From the NCBI RefSeq assembly GCF_013410065.1, contig NZ_JACCCW010000002.1, positions 1,915,518 through 1,979,517 on the forward strand: DNA of 64,000 nucleotides, given 5' to 3'. The notes beneath the pieces were generated by a model. The model saw only the letters and a list, made by a program, of their open reading frames with translations. It was not told where the DNA came from and did not search any database. Positions 17,221-26,097 of this stretch are shown piece by piece; the stretch's first letter is position 1; every line of letters starts with the position of its first letter. The translations under genes and the position numbers were made by a program. The DNA comes from Granulicella arctica. Lineage in GTDB: Bacteria > Acidobacteriota > Terriglobia > Terriglobales > Acidobacteriaceae.

Positions 17221-17239
17221 TCACAAAGAAAGAGGATGA

Positions 17240-17288
17240 CATATGTGCCTGGTTCAAATCCACTGTGATTCTGAACCAGGCACATATG
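17240..17288 (+). terminator. Very long perfect hairpin after the M48-like gene
   Basis: CATATGTGCCTGGTTCA (17240-17256) pairs perfectly with TGAACCAGGCACATATG (17272-17288); the stem continues with AATC/GATT past one bulged C, leaving a 6-base loop. It lies 20 bases after the stop codon. No U-tract follows, so it may be a terminator, an mRNA-stabilising hairpin or a binding site. Confidence 0.5.
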
Positions 17289-17355
17289 CCTTAAGGAAGT
17301 CTTGGAAGTGCTATAGTGCATCCAAGTTTTTGGATGTACTTCAGAGGATTCTGTC

Positions 17356-18000
17356 ATGCTAATTCGAAAACTTCTCATATTGCCTTTGTCTTCGGAAGGC
17401 AACTCTTCCAATGAACACATGCATCTTCGCGTCCTGCACCTCGGCACAATGCACATGCTGAAAGGTCTGTTACTCCTCACACTTCTTGCAGGCGCGTCAG
17501 GCGCATACGCCCAGGCCAAACCCACGGCCAGTCGGCTGCTGGATCTTCAGGCAGGCGGCCTTTTCATCAACGCCAACTCGGACTATGCACGTAGTCGTTT
17601 CAACGGATATGGGGCCTATGCAGACGGTGATTTCTATCATGGGTTTGGCGCAGAGGCGGAGTTCCGCTACATCACAGACCAGGACCCTTACGTTAATCTC
17701 CACGAGCATACTTATGAAATAGGACCTCGGTACTCACGACACTATGGTCGATTCCAGCCCTATGCAAAACTCCTGATCGGCAGAGGCGTCTTCAACTATC
17801 CCGAAAATACCGCGAATCTTGCCTACAACCTCGGTGCCCTCGGCGCAGGTACGGATATTCGCATCTTCCGCCACGTCAATGCTCGTATTGACTATGAGTA
17901 CCAGCATTGGTTTTCTTTCAAGAGGAACGGCCTCCCCTCCGACCCCAATGACAGCCTTTCGCCGGACGCCTTATCGGCCGGCATCGCGTATCACTTCTAA
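17356..18000 (+). CDS. Outer-membrane beta-barrel protein
   Basis: Porin-like protein of 214 residues from ATG 17356, which has AGAGGA seven bases upstream. The signal sequence lies at residues 32-53 (MHMLKGLLLLTLLAGASGAY); a start at 17449 would place it at the N-terminus, so the true start is uncertain. The mature part has alternating strands such as GFGAEAEFRYI and NARIDYEYQHWFSF and ends in GIAYHF, with a terminal aromatic residue as in barrels assembled by BamA. No substrate is evident. A bidirectional terminator separates it from the convergent barrel gene. Confidence 0.72.
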   Translation: MLIRKLLILPLSSEGNSSNEHMHLRVLHLGTMHMLKGLLLLTLLAGASGAYAQAKPTASRLLDLQAGGLFINANSDYARSRFNGYGAYADGDFYHGFGAEAEFRYITDQDPYVNLHEHTYEIGPRYSRHYGRFQPYAKLLIGRGVFNYPENTANLAYNLGALGAGTDIRIFRHVNARIDYEYQHWFSFKRNGLPSDPNDSLSPDALSAGIAYHF

Positions 18001-18016
18001 TAGCTCTCTCAAACAT

Positions 18017-18046
18017 AAAAATCCCCGGTCATGACCGGGGATTTTT
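18017..18046. terminator. Bidirectional terminator
   Basis: AAAAATCCCCGGTC-AT-GACCGGGGATTTTT is a perfect palindrome with 14-base arms; both transcripts end in an oligo-U stretch. It lies between two convergent beta-barrel genes and can serve both. Confidence 0.88.
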
Positions 18047-18065
18047 ATGGATACGCTTTCGATCA

Positions 18066-18662
18066 TTAGAAGTGATACGCCACACCGATGGACGGAGTGG
18101 AAACAACTTCATAACGGTTGGTCTTGAAGTCCGACAAGCCGAAGTCAGGCGCCTTCACCAGAAACGCTCGGTACTCCGCACGAATATCGAAGCTCGGGCT
18201 GATCTCATAAGCTACGCCGGCGCCAAATAGCGCACCGATGTTCGTATTCTGCTTCGCATCCAGGTTGTTGGTTCCGTAGTCTTTGATCGGCGTGAAGATG
18301 AGAGCACCCACACCAGCCTCAGCAAACGGATTGAAGTTCTTGAACGTCATGTTGTACACATACGCTCCAGTAAGCTCCTGATTCCGAGTGTGGATGCGCC
18401 CGTTCGGGATGAAGCTGGTTACATACTTCTCGGAGTTCTGAGCAAAGCCGTAGTTCAACTCAAGGCCACTCTTCGGCGTCAGCAAATAGCGATAGCTCGC
18501 CAGAATGCCTCCCGTCGTGGTTGTCTTCATGTGGACGGCGTTGCCGGTCACATCCGGACCAATCAATCCAAATACGCTGAAACTCGCGTCTTGCCTGCTC
18601 TCCTGCCCAAAGGCGGTCATAGCGGTTAGGACCAGTGCGCACAACAACATCGTCTTCTTCAT
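18066..18662 (-). CDS. Outer-membrane beta-barrel protein
   Basis: Secreted barrel protein of 198 residues with signal peptide MKKTMLLCALVLTAMTAFGQ. Strands include SGLELNYGFAQNS, NPFAEAGVGALIFTP and SFDIRAEYRAFLVKAPDF; the chain ends SIGVAYHF, again with terminal Phe. It fits the OmpA-like/OprB-like small barrel superfamily (8 strands). It is convergent with, and similar in end motif to, the barrel gene at 17356. Function unknown. Confidence 0.78.
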   Translation of the reverse strand: MKKTMLLCALVLTAMTAFGQESRQDASFSVFGLIGPDVTGNAVHMKTTTTGGILASYRYLLTPKSGLELNYGFAQNSEKYVTSFIPNGRIHTRNQELTGAYVYNMTFKNFNPFAEAGVGALIFTPIKDYGTNNLDAKQNTNIGALFGAGVAYEISPSFDIRAEYRAFLVKAPDFGLSDFKTNRYEVVSTPSIGVAYHF

Positions 18663-18865
18663 TCTTCGTCGAACCCCTTAGCGTTTGCGCGACACCACCC
18701 CGAGTCTCGTTTGGATGAGCTTTCGCATCACCGCAACGACGGGCACCGCCACTGCATTTCATTGTACCCGTACCAGCGACTTCAGGAAGCGTCCGGGTGC
18801 AAGAAGATGGCCGGAGGACATTCCTGCACCCCGGCCATGGCTCAACCAGTAATCTTCCAGAACCG

Positions 18866-19345
18866 TTATTGCGCAGGTGGAGGAGGCGGCGGAGCGCTAT
18901 CCTGACCACCCCCGCGATGCTCCATCCGTTCCTTCTCCCTCGCCAGCATCTCATCGTACTTGGGCTTCTGCTCGTCCGTCAGGATGGCGCGGATCTTCGT
19001 CTGCGAGTCCTGCCGGATCGCCATCATCTTGCTACGTTTCTCCTCCCGCGGCGTCGAAGGATCGCTGCGGAGCGTCATCATCTGCGTGTGCTGCGCGTCG
19101 TCGATCGCCTTTACCTGCGTCACCTGGTCCGGCGTCAGCTTCAGATGCTTGGTCATCATTTCGAGCTGACGTGCTTCCATCTGTGCCGGATCACGATGTT
19201 CGCCCGGCGGCGGTCCCTGCTGATCCGCCGGAGGCGGAGGCGTATTATCCTGCGCCATAACCGGCACTGCCATTGCCGCCAGCGTACACAGCGACAAGAT
19301 CGCTGTCCGCATTCCATTCCTGCTGCCTGCCTGTTGTATTTTCAT
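18866..19345 (-). CDS. Periplasmic LTXXQ-motif (Spy/CpxP-like) protein
   Basis: Secreted helical protein of 159 residues. The signal sequence (about 12-31) is followed by a Pro-rich linker and two LTXXQ motifs, LTPDQ near residue 70 and LTDEQ near 122, the hallmark of Spy/CpxP periplasmic chaperones. The C-terminus is a run of prolines (PPPPPPAQ). Spy-like proteins bind unfolded proteins in the periplasm under envelope stress. No two-component system of the Cpx type is adjacent. Confidence 0.78.
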   Translation of the reverse strand: MKIQQAGSRNGMRTAILSLCTLAAMAVPVMAQDNTPPPPADQQGPPPGEHRDPAQMEARQLEMMTKHLKLTPDQVTQVKAIDDAQHTQMMTLRSDPSTPREEKRSKMMAIRQDSQTKIRAILTDEQKPKYDEMLAREKERMEHRGGGQDSAPPPPPPAQ

Positions 19346-19467
19346 CGAAGATTTCCCTTCATTCGCGCCATGCTGCCCGACGAATCTTCCGGGCGGTCAT
19401 CTACTGCTACAGACGTGATTTCTCCAAAAAGGTTCCGAATCCGGACCGTCAATTGTCAGAGAACATC

Positions 19468-20391
19468 TCAGCTTGAGCGCTCTGTATGAAAACAATAGGG
19501 ATCCCCATGCGCCTCCGCATACGTCTCGACCACCTTCAGAAACGCCAGTGCCGCGTGTGACAAGCTAGCCTGTCGCCGATAGACCAGTCGCAGCTTCCGC
19601 TCAATCTGTAGATCGCGGATCTTCACCCTCACCAGCGTCCCACTCTCCAACTCCCGCTGAAGCGTCAGTCCCGGCACCAGCGCCACTCCGTTGCCCATCT
19701 CGACAAACCGCTTGATCGCCTCCAGCGATGGCAATTCAACCCCCATTCGTAACGGAGTCTTGTGCCGTGTGAAGATCTGGATCACCTTCTGTCTCTGCGG
19801 CGACGCGATACTGTGCGCAATAAAGTTCTGCGTCCCAAGCTGCCGGATCGACACCTCCCCAGCCCTCGCCAGTGGATGCTGCGGATTCACCACGAATGCC
19901 AGGTCATCCCGATACACCACCATCGACTTCACCTGCGCATCGTCCGGCCGGAACGATAGCACCCCCAGATCAACCGAGTGCATCAGCACCTCATCCGGAA
20001 TCCGACTCGCCAGCGTCCGTTGTACCGACACCTTGATCCGGGGATTCTGCCTCCGAAACTCATCGAGTATCGGCAACAGATACAGACTCGTGTACTCGTT
20101 CGCGGCCAGATTCAGCCGCCCTCGATGCAGCTCCCGCAGCTCGCCCAGCGCGCCCGTCGCCTCCCTCCGCAGGTTCAGCAACTTCTGTGCGTACTCCCGC
20201 AGCACCTCGCCCGCATCGGTCAGCGTTCCGTCCCGCGACGACCTCTCGAACAGCACCTCACCCAGCTCACCTTCGAGCTTCGAGATCGCCTGACTCACCG
20301 CCGGTTGTGTCCGGTGCAACCGAGCCGCGGCCCGCGAAAAGCTGCGCTCCTCCGCGACCGCCAGAAACGTCTCCAACTGAAACAGATCCAC
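19468..20391 (-). CDS. LysR-family transcriptional regulator
   Basis: LysR-type regulator of 307 residues. The N-terminal winged helix-turn-helix (about 1-60) contains FLAVAEERSFSRAAARLHRT and QPAVSQAISKLE; a linker helix precedes the two-lobed effector domain (about 92-295). It is divergent from leuA across a 129-base gap, so it is a candidate regulator of the branched-chain amino acid cluster. The gap holds a T-N11-A-type inverted repeat CATAA-N7-TTATG (20471-20487), as bound by this family. The effector cannot be predicted. Confidence 0.9.
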   Translation of the reverse strand: MDLFQLETFLAVAEERSFSRAAARLHRTQPAVSQAISKLEGELGEVLFERSSRDGTLTDAGEVLREYAQKLLNLRREATGALGELRELHRGRLNLAANEYTSLYLLPILDEFRRQNPRIKVSVQRTLASRIPDEVLMHSVDLGVLSFRPDDAQVKSMVVYRDDLAFVVNPQHPLARAGEVSIRQLGTQNFIAHSIASPQRQKVIQIFTRHKTPLRMGVELPSLEAIKRFVEMGNGVALVPGLTLQRELESGTLVRVKIRDLQIERKLRLVYRRQASLSHAALAFLKVVETYAEAHGDPYCFHTERSS

Positions 20392-20470
20392 TCGCTACTC
20401 CCTTACCGATCACATCGATTACGTGACCATGAATACCACAATTAGAAATTCTGATATGGCTGCACTTCAT

Positions 20471-20487
20471 CATAAGCCTGCGTTATG
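20471..20487. promoter_or_regulatory. LysR-type binding site candidate upstream of leuA
   Basis: CATAAGCCTGCGTTATG is an inverted repeat (CATAA/TTATG) with a T-N11-A core, 34-50 bases before the leuA start and 80-96 before lysR. A second short palindrome, AGAAATTCT, lies about 30 bases away on the lysR side. Position and form fit autoregulation plus control of leuA. Confidence 0.4.
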
Positions 20488-20520
20488 CTTGTGCACAGTA
20501 GTAAGAGGGCGCCACCTACT

Positions 20521-21717
20521 ATGCCGAATACCAACCAGGTCTTCTTCTTCGACACCACCCTCCGTGACGGCGAGCAGTCCCCCGGCTGCACCATGCATCC
20601 GGCCGAAAAGCTCCGCATGGCGCACCAGCTTGCGGAACTCGGCGTGGACATCCTCGAGGCCGGCTTCGCCATCGCCTCAGCCGGTGACTCCGAATCCATC
20701 CAGTCCATCGCTCGCGAGGTCCGCGGCCCACGCATCGCCTCCCTCGCCCGTTGCAAGCACGACGACATCATCGCCGCAGCCCGCGCCATCGAACCCGCAC
20801 AGAAGTCGCGCATCCACGTCTTCCTCGCCACCTCCGACCTCCATCTCGAGGCCAAGCTCAAGATCACCCGCGCCGAAGCCCTCGTGCAGGCAGCCGAGTC
20901 CGTCCGTCTCGCCCGCACCTACACCGACGACGTCGAATTCTCCGCCGAGGACGCCACCCGTTCCGACATCGACTTCCTCGTCCAGATCGTCACCATCGCC
21001 GTCCAGGCCGGGGCCACCACAATTAACCTGCCCGACACCGTCGGCTACACCACACCTGCCGAGTACACCGCGCTCTTCCGCACCATCAAAGCCCGCGTCC
21101 CAGGACTCGTCGGCACCGACGGCACCCCCAGCGTCATCCTCTCCACCCACTGCCATAACGACCTCGGCATGGCAGTCGCCAACTCCCTCGCCGGCATCGA
21201 AGGCGGAGCCCGTCAGGTCGAGTGCACGATCAACGGCATCGGCGAACGCGCCGGCAATGCCGCTCTCGAAGAGATCGCCGCCGCCCTCATGGTTCGCCGC
21301 GACAAGTTCCCCTTCACCAACAACATCGACACCAAGCAGCTCTACCCCACCAGCAAGATGCTCTCCGAATGCATCAGCTTCGGCTGCTCCCCTAACAAGG
21401 CCGTCGTCGGAGCCAACGCCTTCGCCCATGAGTCCGGCATCCATCAGCACGGCATGTTGGCCAATCCGCTTACCTACGAGATCATGACACCCGCCTCGGT
21501 CGGCGTCAGCTCCACCAATCTCGTCCTCGGCAAGCACAGCGGTCGCCGCGTCCTTGAGCAACGTCTCGCCGAGCTCGGCCACCCGCTCACCCGCGAGCAG
21601 CTCGATGAGGTCTACCACCGCTTCACCGACCTCACCGACCGCAAGAAGTCTATCTACGACCAGGACCTGATCGGGCTCTTGCAGCCCGACAAGTCTCCCG
21701 TCACCGCAGCGATCTAA
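20521..21717 (+). CDS. leuA: 2-isopropylmalate synthase, short form
   Basis: HMG-CoA-lyase-like TIM barrel that condenses acetyl-CoA with 2-oxoisovalerate, the first committed step to leucine. Motifs: FFFDTTLRDGEQSPGCTM at the N-terminus, the metal ligands HCHNDLGMA and VECTINGIGERAGNAALEEI. At 398 residues it ends after the linker helices (QDLIGLLQPDKSPVTAAI); the roughly 120-residue C-terminal LeuA domain that binds leucine in usual enzymes (510-550 residues) is missing, so it may be insensitive to leucine. Homocitrate synthase (NifV-like) is an alternative by length, but leuB, leuC and leuD follow. The ATG at 20521 was chosen over an upstream ATG inside the regulator palindrome. Confidence 0.9.
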   Translation: MPNTNQVFFFDTTLRDGEQSPGCTMHPAEKLRMAHQLAELGVDILEAGFAIASAGDSESIQSIAREVRGPRIASLARCKHDDIIAAARAIEPAQKSRIHVFLATSDLHLEAKLKITRAEALVQAAESVRLARTYTDDVEFSAEDATRSDIDFLVQIVTIAVQAGATTINLPDTVGYTTPAEYTALFRTIKARVPGLVGTDGTPSVILSTHCHNDLGMAVANSLAGIEGGARQVECTINGIGERAGNAALEEIAAALMVRRDKFPFTNNIDTKQLYPTSKMLSECISFGCSPNKAVVGANAFAHESGIHQHGMLANPLTYEIMTPASVGVSSTNLVLGKHSGRRVLEQRLAELGHPLTREQLDEVYHRFTDLTDRKKSIYDQDLIGLLQPDKSPVTAAI

Positions 21718-21738
21718 CAGAAAAAAGGAACCTTAGAA

Positions 21739-22839
21739 ATGCGCCTGAAGATTGCAGTTCTCGCCGGAGACGGCATCGGTCCCGAAGTCACCAACGAGGC
21801 TACCCATATCCTCAAGGCCGTCGCCGAGCTCGGCGGCCACGACTTCACCTTCGTCCCGCTGCTCATCGGCGGCATCGCCATCACCGAAGCCGGAACCCCG
21901 TTGCCCACCGCGACCCTCGACGCCACGCTCGAGTGCGACGCCGCCCTGCTCGGAGCCGTCGGCGACAACAAGTTCAATGCCCTCTCGCCCGACAAGCGTC
22001 CCGAGGCCGGTCTTCTCCAGATTCGCCAGGCCCTCGGCGGCTTCGCCAACCTGCGCCCCTCTATCGCTTATAAAGCCCTCAGCGCCAGCTCACCACTGCT
22101 CCCCGAAGTCACCGAAAACGTCAACATCCTCTTCGTCCGCGAGCTTCTCGGCGGCCTCTACTTCGGCGAGCCCCGCTGGTGGAATAAGGAGAGCGACGAA
22201 GCCATCAACACCATGCGCTACACCAAGGCTGAGGTCGTCCGCGTAGCCCGCGTCGCCTTCGAGCTCGCCGCCAAGCGCCGCGGCAAGGTCACCAGCGTCG
22301 ACAAGGCTAACGTCCTCGAGGTCTCCCAGCTCTGGCGCGCCACCGTCACCGAGGTCGCGAAGGACTACCCCTCCGTCACCCTCGAGCACCAGCTCGTCGA
22401 CTCCATGGCCATGCACCTGATGAACATCCCCCGCAACTTCGACGTCGTCCTTACCGAGAACCTCTTCGGCGACATCCTCTCCGACGAAGCAGGCGTCATT
22501 ACCGGCTCACTCGGCATGCTCCCCTCGGCCACCCTCGGCGGAACCGTCAACCTCTACGAGCCGGTTCATGGCTCTGCTCCAGACATTGCAGGCACAGGAA
22601 AGGCCAACCCCCTCGGAGCCATCCTCACCGCCGCCATGATCCTTCGCCACTCCGCCGGTCTCGAAGCCGACGCCAAAGCAGTAGAAGTCGCCGTCCACAA
22701 GGTCCTCGATGCAGGCTACCGCACCTCCGACATCGCCCGTGGCTCTGCCCAGACCGTCTCCACACAGGAGATGGGCAAGCTAGTCCACCAGGCCCTGACC
22801 GAGTCCATCGACCGCCGTCAGGCCATGCACGCGGTCTAG
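21739..22839 (+). CDS. leuB: 3-isopropylmalate dehydrogenase
   Basis: NAD-dependent beta-decarboxylating dehydrogenase, 366 residues, third enzyme of leucine synthesis. Family signatures are LAGDGIGPEV at the N-terminus, ELLGGLYFGEPRW, the catalytic region VDKANVLEVSQLWR, and NLYEPVHGSAPDIAGTGKANPLG. It starts 22 bases after leuA with AAAGGA upstream, so the two are co-transcribed. A cluster of dispersed repeats follows before the next gene. Confidence 0.96.
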   Translation: MRLKIAVLAGDGIGPEVTNEATHILKAVAELGGHDFTFVPLLIGGIAITEAGTPLPTATLDATLECDAALLGAVGDNKFNALSPDKRPEAGLLQIRQALGGFANLRPSIAYKALSASSPLLPEVTENVNILFVRELLGGLYFGEPRWWNKESDEAINTMRYTKAEVVRVARVAFELAAKRRGKVTSVDKANVLEVSQLWRATVTEVAKDYPSVTLEHQLVDSMAMHLMNIPRNFDVVLTENLFGDILSDEAGVITGSLGMLPSATLGGTVNLYEPVHGSAPDIAGTGKANPLGAILTAAMILRHSAGLEADAKAVEVAVHKVLDAGYRTSDIARGSAQTVSTQEMGKLVHQALTESIDRRQAMHAV

Positions 22840-22869
22840 CCCACACTTTCCCCCTGCGCTCAGGAAAAA

Positions 22870-23037
22870 CCACTGTCATCCTGAGCGCAGGCGAAGCCAA
22901 GTCGAAGGATCTGCGGTTGCCGTTGTTTGTTCTAGCCGTTGTTTGTTCTAGCCGTTGTTTGTTCTAGCCGTTGTTTGTTCTAGCTGTTGTTTGTTCTAGC
23001 CGTCATCCTGAGCGAAGCGAAGGACCCCTGTATTGTC
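22870..23037 (+). repeat. Dispersed repeats flanking a 16-base tandem repeat
   Basis: A long-form GTCATCCTGAGCG repeat at 22874 and a short-form one at 23003 enclose five tandem copies of the 16-base unit GCCGTTGTTTGTTCTA (22919-22998; the last copy has one C-to-T change). The unit is the same TTG-rich tail seen after single copies elsewhere, so it probably arose by local slippage. Confidence 0.85.
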
Positions 23038-23075
23038 TTTGTTCTTGCATTTGTATCTGAGACAAAACGCCCAAT

Positions 23076-23807
23076 ATGCGCCGCGCCCTCCAATTCGCCG
23101 CACTCGTCCTCATCGCCACCGCAACAGCGGCGCACGCGCAGTTCCATCTGCCCGGCACCGGCAAGGACAAACCCGCGAAGGTTCACAGAGGCACTCTTGA
23201 GTGGCTCTGGCAGTACGGCCCATCGGACACTGACAAAGAGGGTCGCGAAAATGCACTCGTCCAGGACGACCGCTTCCGTCCCATGCTCGCGCAGTACCTC
23301 ACCGCTCCGCAGACCTTCTGGGGCAACGCCGTCAGCGGCAAGTATCGCTCGCTCGCAGACACCGCGCTCGACTTCCTCTCTGTTCCCGACAAGGTCCTCG
23401 CCGACGACAACCGCTATCTCTCCATCAGCGGCTGCGTCGTTCACTTCTGTCCCTCACGCGGTCTGCTCTGGGTTGATCTGAACGCCCGCGATCCTCTCCT
23501 CGTCTTTGCAGCCATCGATTGGATTCGCGACAGCAAAACCACCACCCAGCCCGACGCCGAGTACACCCTCTGGATCTTCCCCAACCAGACCCTCGTCGCC
23601 GAAGCAACCGCGCCCAACCGCATTTCACCGGCGCTGACCCACAGCATCGCCCGCTGGTCCGCCCAGCCGCTCGCCGGAACCGGCATCGTTCAAAACATCA
23701 CCCACGCCATCCTCGTTGACCCCGACGGCACACCGCACGAACTCCCCATCGCTGCCGTCGGCGTCACTACCCCCAAAGCCATCATCGAAAAGAAGGATGC
23801 ACAATGA
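23076..23807 (+). CDS. Secreted protein of unknown function within the leu cluster
   Basis: Protein of 243 residues with signal peptide [22 protein letters not shown] do not recognise a domain. Visible features are [11 protein letters not shown] near residue 46, [20 protein letters not shown] (two cysteines, about 134-153) and [12 protein letters not shown]. Its last four bases overlap the leuC start (ATGA), so it is translationally coupled to leuC although nothing suggests a role in leucine synthesis. Codon use matches the neighbours. Confidence 0.7.
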   Translation: MRRALQFAALVLIATATAAHAQFHLPGTGKDKPAKVHRGTLEWLWQYGPSDTDKEGRENALVQDDRFRPMLAQYLTAPQTFWGNAVSGKYRSLADTALDFLSVPDKVLADDNRYLSISGCVVHFCPSRGLLWVDLNARDPLLVFAAIDWIRDSKTTTQPDAEYTLWIFPNQTLVAEATAPNRISPALTHSIARWSAQPLAGTGIVQNITHAILVDPDGTPHELPIAAVGVTTPKAIIEKKDAQ

Positions 23808-25243
23808 GCGCAGCACCAAAGACACTCTTCGAAAAAGTCTGGCAGCAGCACCTCGTCGCTGAGCCCCAGGGCGAACCCGCCCTGCTCTACATCGACCTGC
23901 ACCTCGTCCATGAGGTCACCAGCCCCCAGGCATTCGAGGGACTCCGTCTCGCGGGCCGCAAGCTCCGCCGCCCAGACCGCACCGTCGCCACGGTGGACCA
24001 CAACGTCCCCACCAGCAGCATCGAGGACCGCCTCCACATCGTCGACCAGATCGCCTCGAAGCAGATCCAGGCCCTCCGCACCAACTGTGCCGACTTCGGC
24101 GTCGAGCTCTACGACGTCCAATCCCCCAACCAGGGCATCGTCCACATCATCGGCCCTGAGCTCGGCCTCACCAAGCCCGGCATGACCATCGTCTGCGGCG
24201 ACTCCCACACCAGCACCCACGGAGCCTTCGGCGCTCTGGCCTTCGGCATCGGCACCAGCGAAGTCGAGCACGTCATGGCCACCCAGACCCTCCCCCAGTC
24301 CAAGCCCCAGACCTTCCGCATCTCCGTCGAAGGCGATCTGCCCGTCGGCGTCACCGCGAAGGACATCGTTCTCCACATCATCGGCGAGATCGGCACCGCC
24401 GGAGCCACCGGCTACGTCGTCGAATACGCCGGATCTGCCATCCGAGCTCTCTCCATGGAGGGTCGCATGACCGTCTGCAACATGAGCATCGAGGCCGGTG
24501 CCCGTGCCGGCATGATCGCCCCCGACACCACCACCTTCGCCTACCTCAACGGCCGCCGCTTCTCTCCCGAAGCATCTGCCTGGGACAAGGCCGTCGAGCA
24601 TTGGTCGCAACTCGTCACTGACGAAGGAGCAACCTTCGACCGCGAACTCACCATCGCTGCCTCCGACATCACCCCCACCGTCTCCTGGGGCACCTCGCCC
24701 GGCATGGTCACCGGAGTCAAATCGACCGTTCCGCTTCCCGACCCCACCGCCAGCGAGGCCGACCAGAAGAACTTCGAGCGGGCCCTCGAATACATGGACC
24801 TCAAAGCAGGCACGCCCATCGAACAGATCACCGTCGACTGCGTCTTCCTTGGCTCCTGCACCAACGGCCGCATCGAAGACCTCCGCGCCGCAGCCTCCGT
24901 CATCCGCGGCTACCACGTCGCTACCACCGTCCGCGCCATGGTCGTCCCCGGCTCGCAGGCCGTCAAAGCGCAGGCCGAACAGGAAGGTCTCGACAAGGTC
25001 TTCACCGAAGCAGGCTTCGACTGGCGCGAGCCCGGCTGTAGCATGTGCCTCGGCATGAACCCCGATATCCTGAGCCCCGGCGAGCGCTGCGCCTCCACCA
25101 GCAACCGCAACTTCGAAGGCCGCCAGGGCCGCGGTGGACGCACCCATCTCGTCAGCCCCCAGATGGCCGCCGCCGCCGCCATCACCGGCCACTTCACCGA
25201 CATCCGCACATGGAAGTTCAACGACTCGAAGGAGGCGAAATAA
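23804..25243 (+). CDS. leuC: 3-isopropylmalate dehydratase large subunit
   Basis: Aconitase-family large subunit, 479 residues, isomerising 2- to 3-isopropylmalate with LeuD. The [4Fe-4S] cluster cysteines are in [10 protein letters not shown] and [10 protein letters not shown]. Other family signatures are [28 protein letters not shown] and NRNFEGRQG. The start overlaps the preceding gene by four bases and the stop overlaps leuD by one base. Normal length for the family (465-480). Confidence 0.97.
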   Translation: MSAAPKTLFEKVWQQHLVAEPQGEPALLYIDLHLVHEVTSPQAFEGLRLAGRKLRRPDRTVATVDHNVPTSSIEDRLHIVDQIASKQIQALRTNCADFGVELYDVQSPNQGIVHIIGPELGLTKPGMTIVCGDSHTSTHGAFGALAFGIGTSEVEHVMATQTLPQSKPQTFRISVEGDLPVGVTAKDIVLHIIGEIGTAGATGYVVEYAGSAIRALSMEGRMTVCNMSIEAGARAGMIAPDTTTFAYLNGRRFSPEASAWDKAVEHWSQLVTDEGATFDRELTIAASDITPTVSWGTSPGMVTGVKSTVPLPDPTASEADQKNFERALEYMDLKAGTPIEQITVDCVFLGSCTNGRIEDLRAAASVIRGYHVATTVRAMVVPGSQAVKAQAEQEGLDKVFTEAGFDWREPGCSMCLGMNPDILSPGERCASTSNRNFEGRQGRGGRTHLVSPQMAAAAAITGHFTDIRTWKFNDSKEAK

Positions 25244-25875
25244 TGCAGCCCATCAACGTCCTCTCCAGCATCGCCATCCCGATGGATATCTCCAACATCG
25301 ACACCGACCAGATCATCCCCAAGCAGTTCCTCAAGCGCATCGAGCGCACCGGCTACGGCGAGTTCCTCTTCTACGACTGGCGCTACGACCTCGATACTCC
25401 GGACGCCGCTCCACCGCGCGCCGACTTCGCCCTCAACCAGCCTGCGTATCAAGGCGCGAGAATCCTCATCGCCGGCAAGAACTTCGGCTGCGGCAGCTCC
25501 CGCGAGCACGCCGCCTGGGCCCTCACCGACTTCGGCTTCCTCGCCGTCATCGCCCCCAGCTTCGCCGACATCTTCTTCTCAAACGCCGGTAAGAACGGCA
25601 TGGTCCTCGTCCGCCTCCCCGAGTCCGACGTGAACCTCCTCAGCGCCCGCAGCACCGCCAACCCGGCGCACAAGATCACCATCAACCTCGAAGCCCAGAC
25701 CATCACCGACGACGAAGGCTTCAGCGCCACCTTCGAGATCGATCCATTCCGCAAGTACTGCCTCCTGAACGGCCTCGACGACATCGGCCTCACCCTCCGT
25801 CACGAATCCGAACTCGATACCTACGAATCCAAACACGACGAAGAGTTCTGGCTGGCACCAAAGGCTGGCGTATGA
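25243..25875 (+). CDS. leuD: 3-isopropylmalate dehydratase small subunit
   Basis: Swivelling-domain partner of LeuC, 210 residues. It has DISNIDTDQIIPKQFLKRI at the N-terminus and GKNFGCGSSREHAAWALTDF, the small-subunit active-site loop. The ATG at 25243 is preceded by AAGGAGG and shares one base with the leuC stop codon. Its own stop overlaps the next gene (ATGA). Confidence 0.97.
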   Translation: MQPINVLSSIAIPMDISNIDTDQIIPKQFLKRIERTGYGEFLFYDWRYDLDTPDAAPPRADFALNQPAYQGARILIAGKNFGCGSSREHAAWALTDFGFLAVIAPSFADIFFSNAGKNGMVLVRLPESDVNLLSARSTANPAHKITINLEAQTITDDEGFSATFEIDPFRKYCLLNGLDDIGLTLRHESELDTYESKHDEEFWLAPKAGV

Positions 25876-26081
25876 AACAAAGCGCTCAGAGCCCTAATAA
25901 AGGCTTGCGATGGAGCGGATGGTTGATAACGCTCCTCGGATGGGCGTTTTTTGGAATCGGCTTGACAAGCGGAAGCCTTCTCTTCAAAAAGGTTGGTTTC
26001 ATTATTCAGCTATTGGGATTAGTCCTCACGGGTTTAGGTCTGATTCGAGAATCACAAGAGAAACAGGCCCAAAAAGATTAG
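25872..26081 (+). CDS. Small two-helix membrane protein
   Basis: A 69-residue protein with two hydrophobic segments, WLITLLGWAFFGIGLTSGSL (about 17-36) and VGFIIQLLGLVLTGLGL (about 41-57), and charged ends (C-terminus RESQEKQAQKD). No family recognised. It is coupled to leuD by a four-base overlap and ends 16 bases before ilvD. Its third-position AT content is much higher than leuD and ilvD, suggesting later arrival in the operon. Confidence 0.65.
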   Translation: MKQSAQSPNKGLRWSGWLITLLGWAFFGIGLTSGSLLFKKVGFIIQLLGLVLTGLGLIRESQEKQAQKD

Positions 26082-26097
26082 GAGAATAGAAGAAACA

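Noticed and set aside
22919..22998. CRISPR-like array
   Set aside because: The five 16-base units are contiguous without spacers, and no cas gene is in the window.
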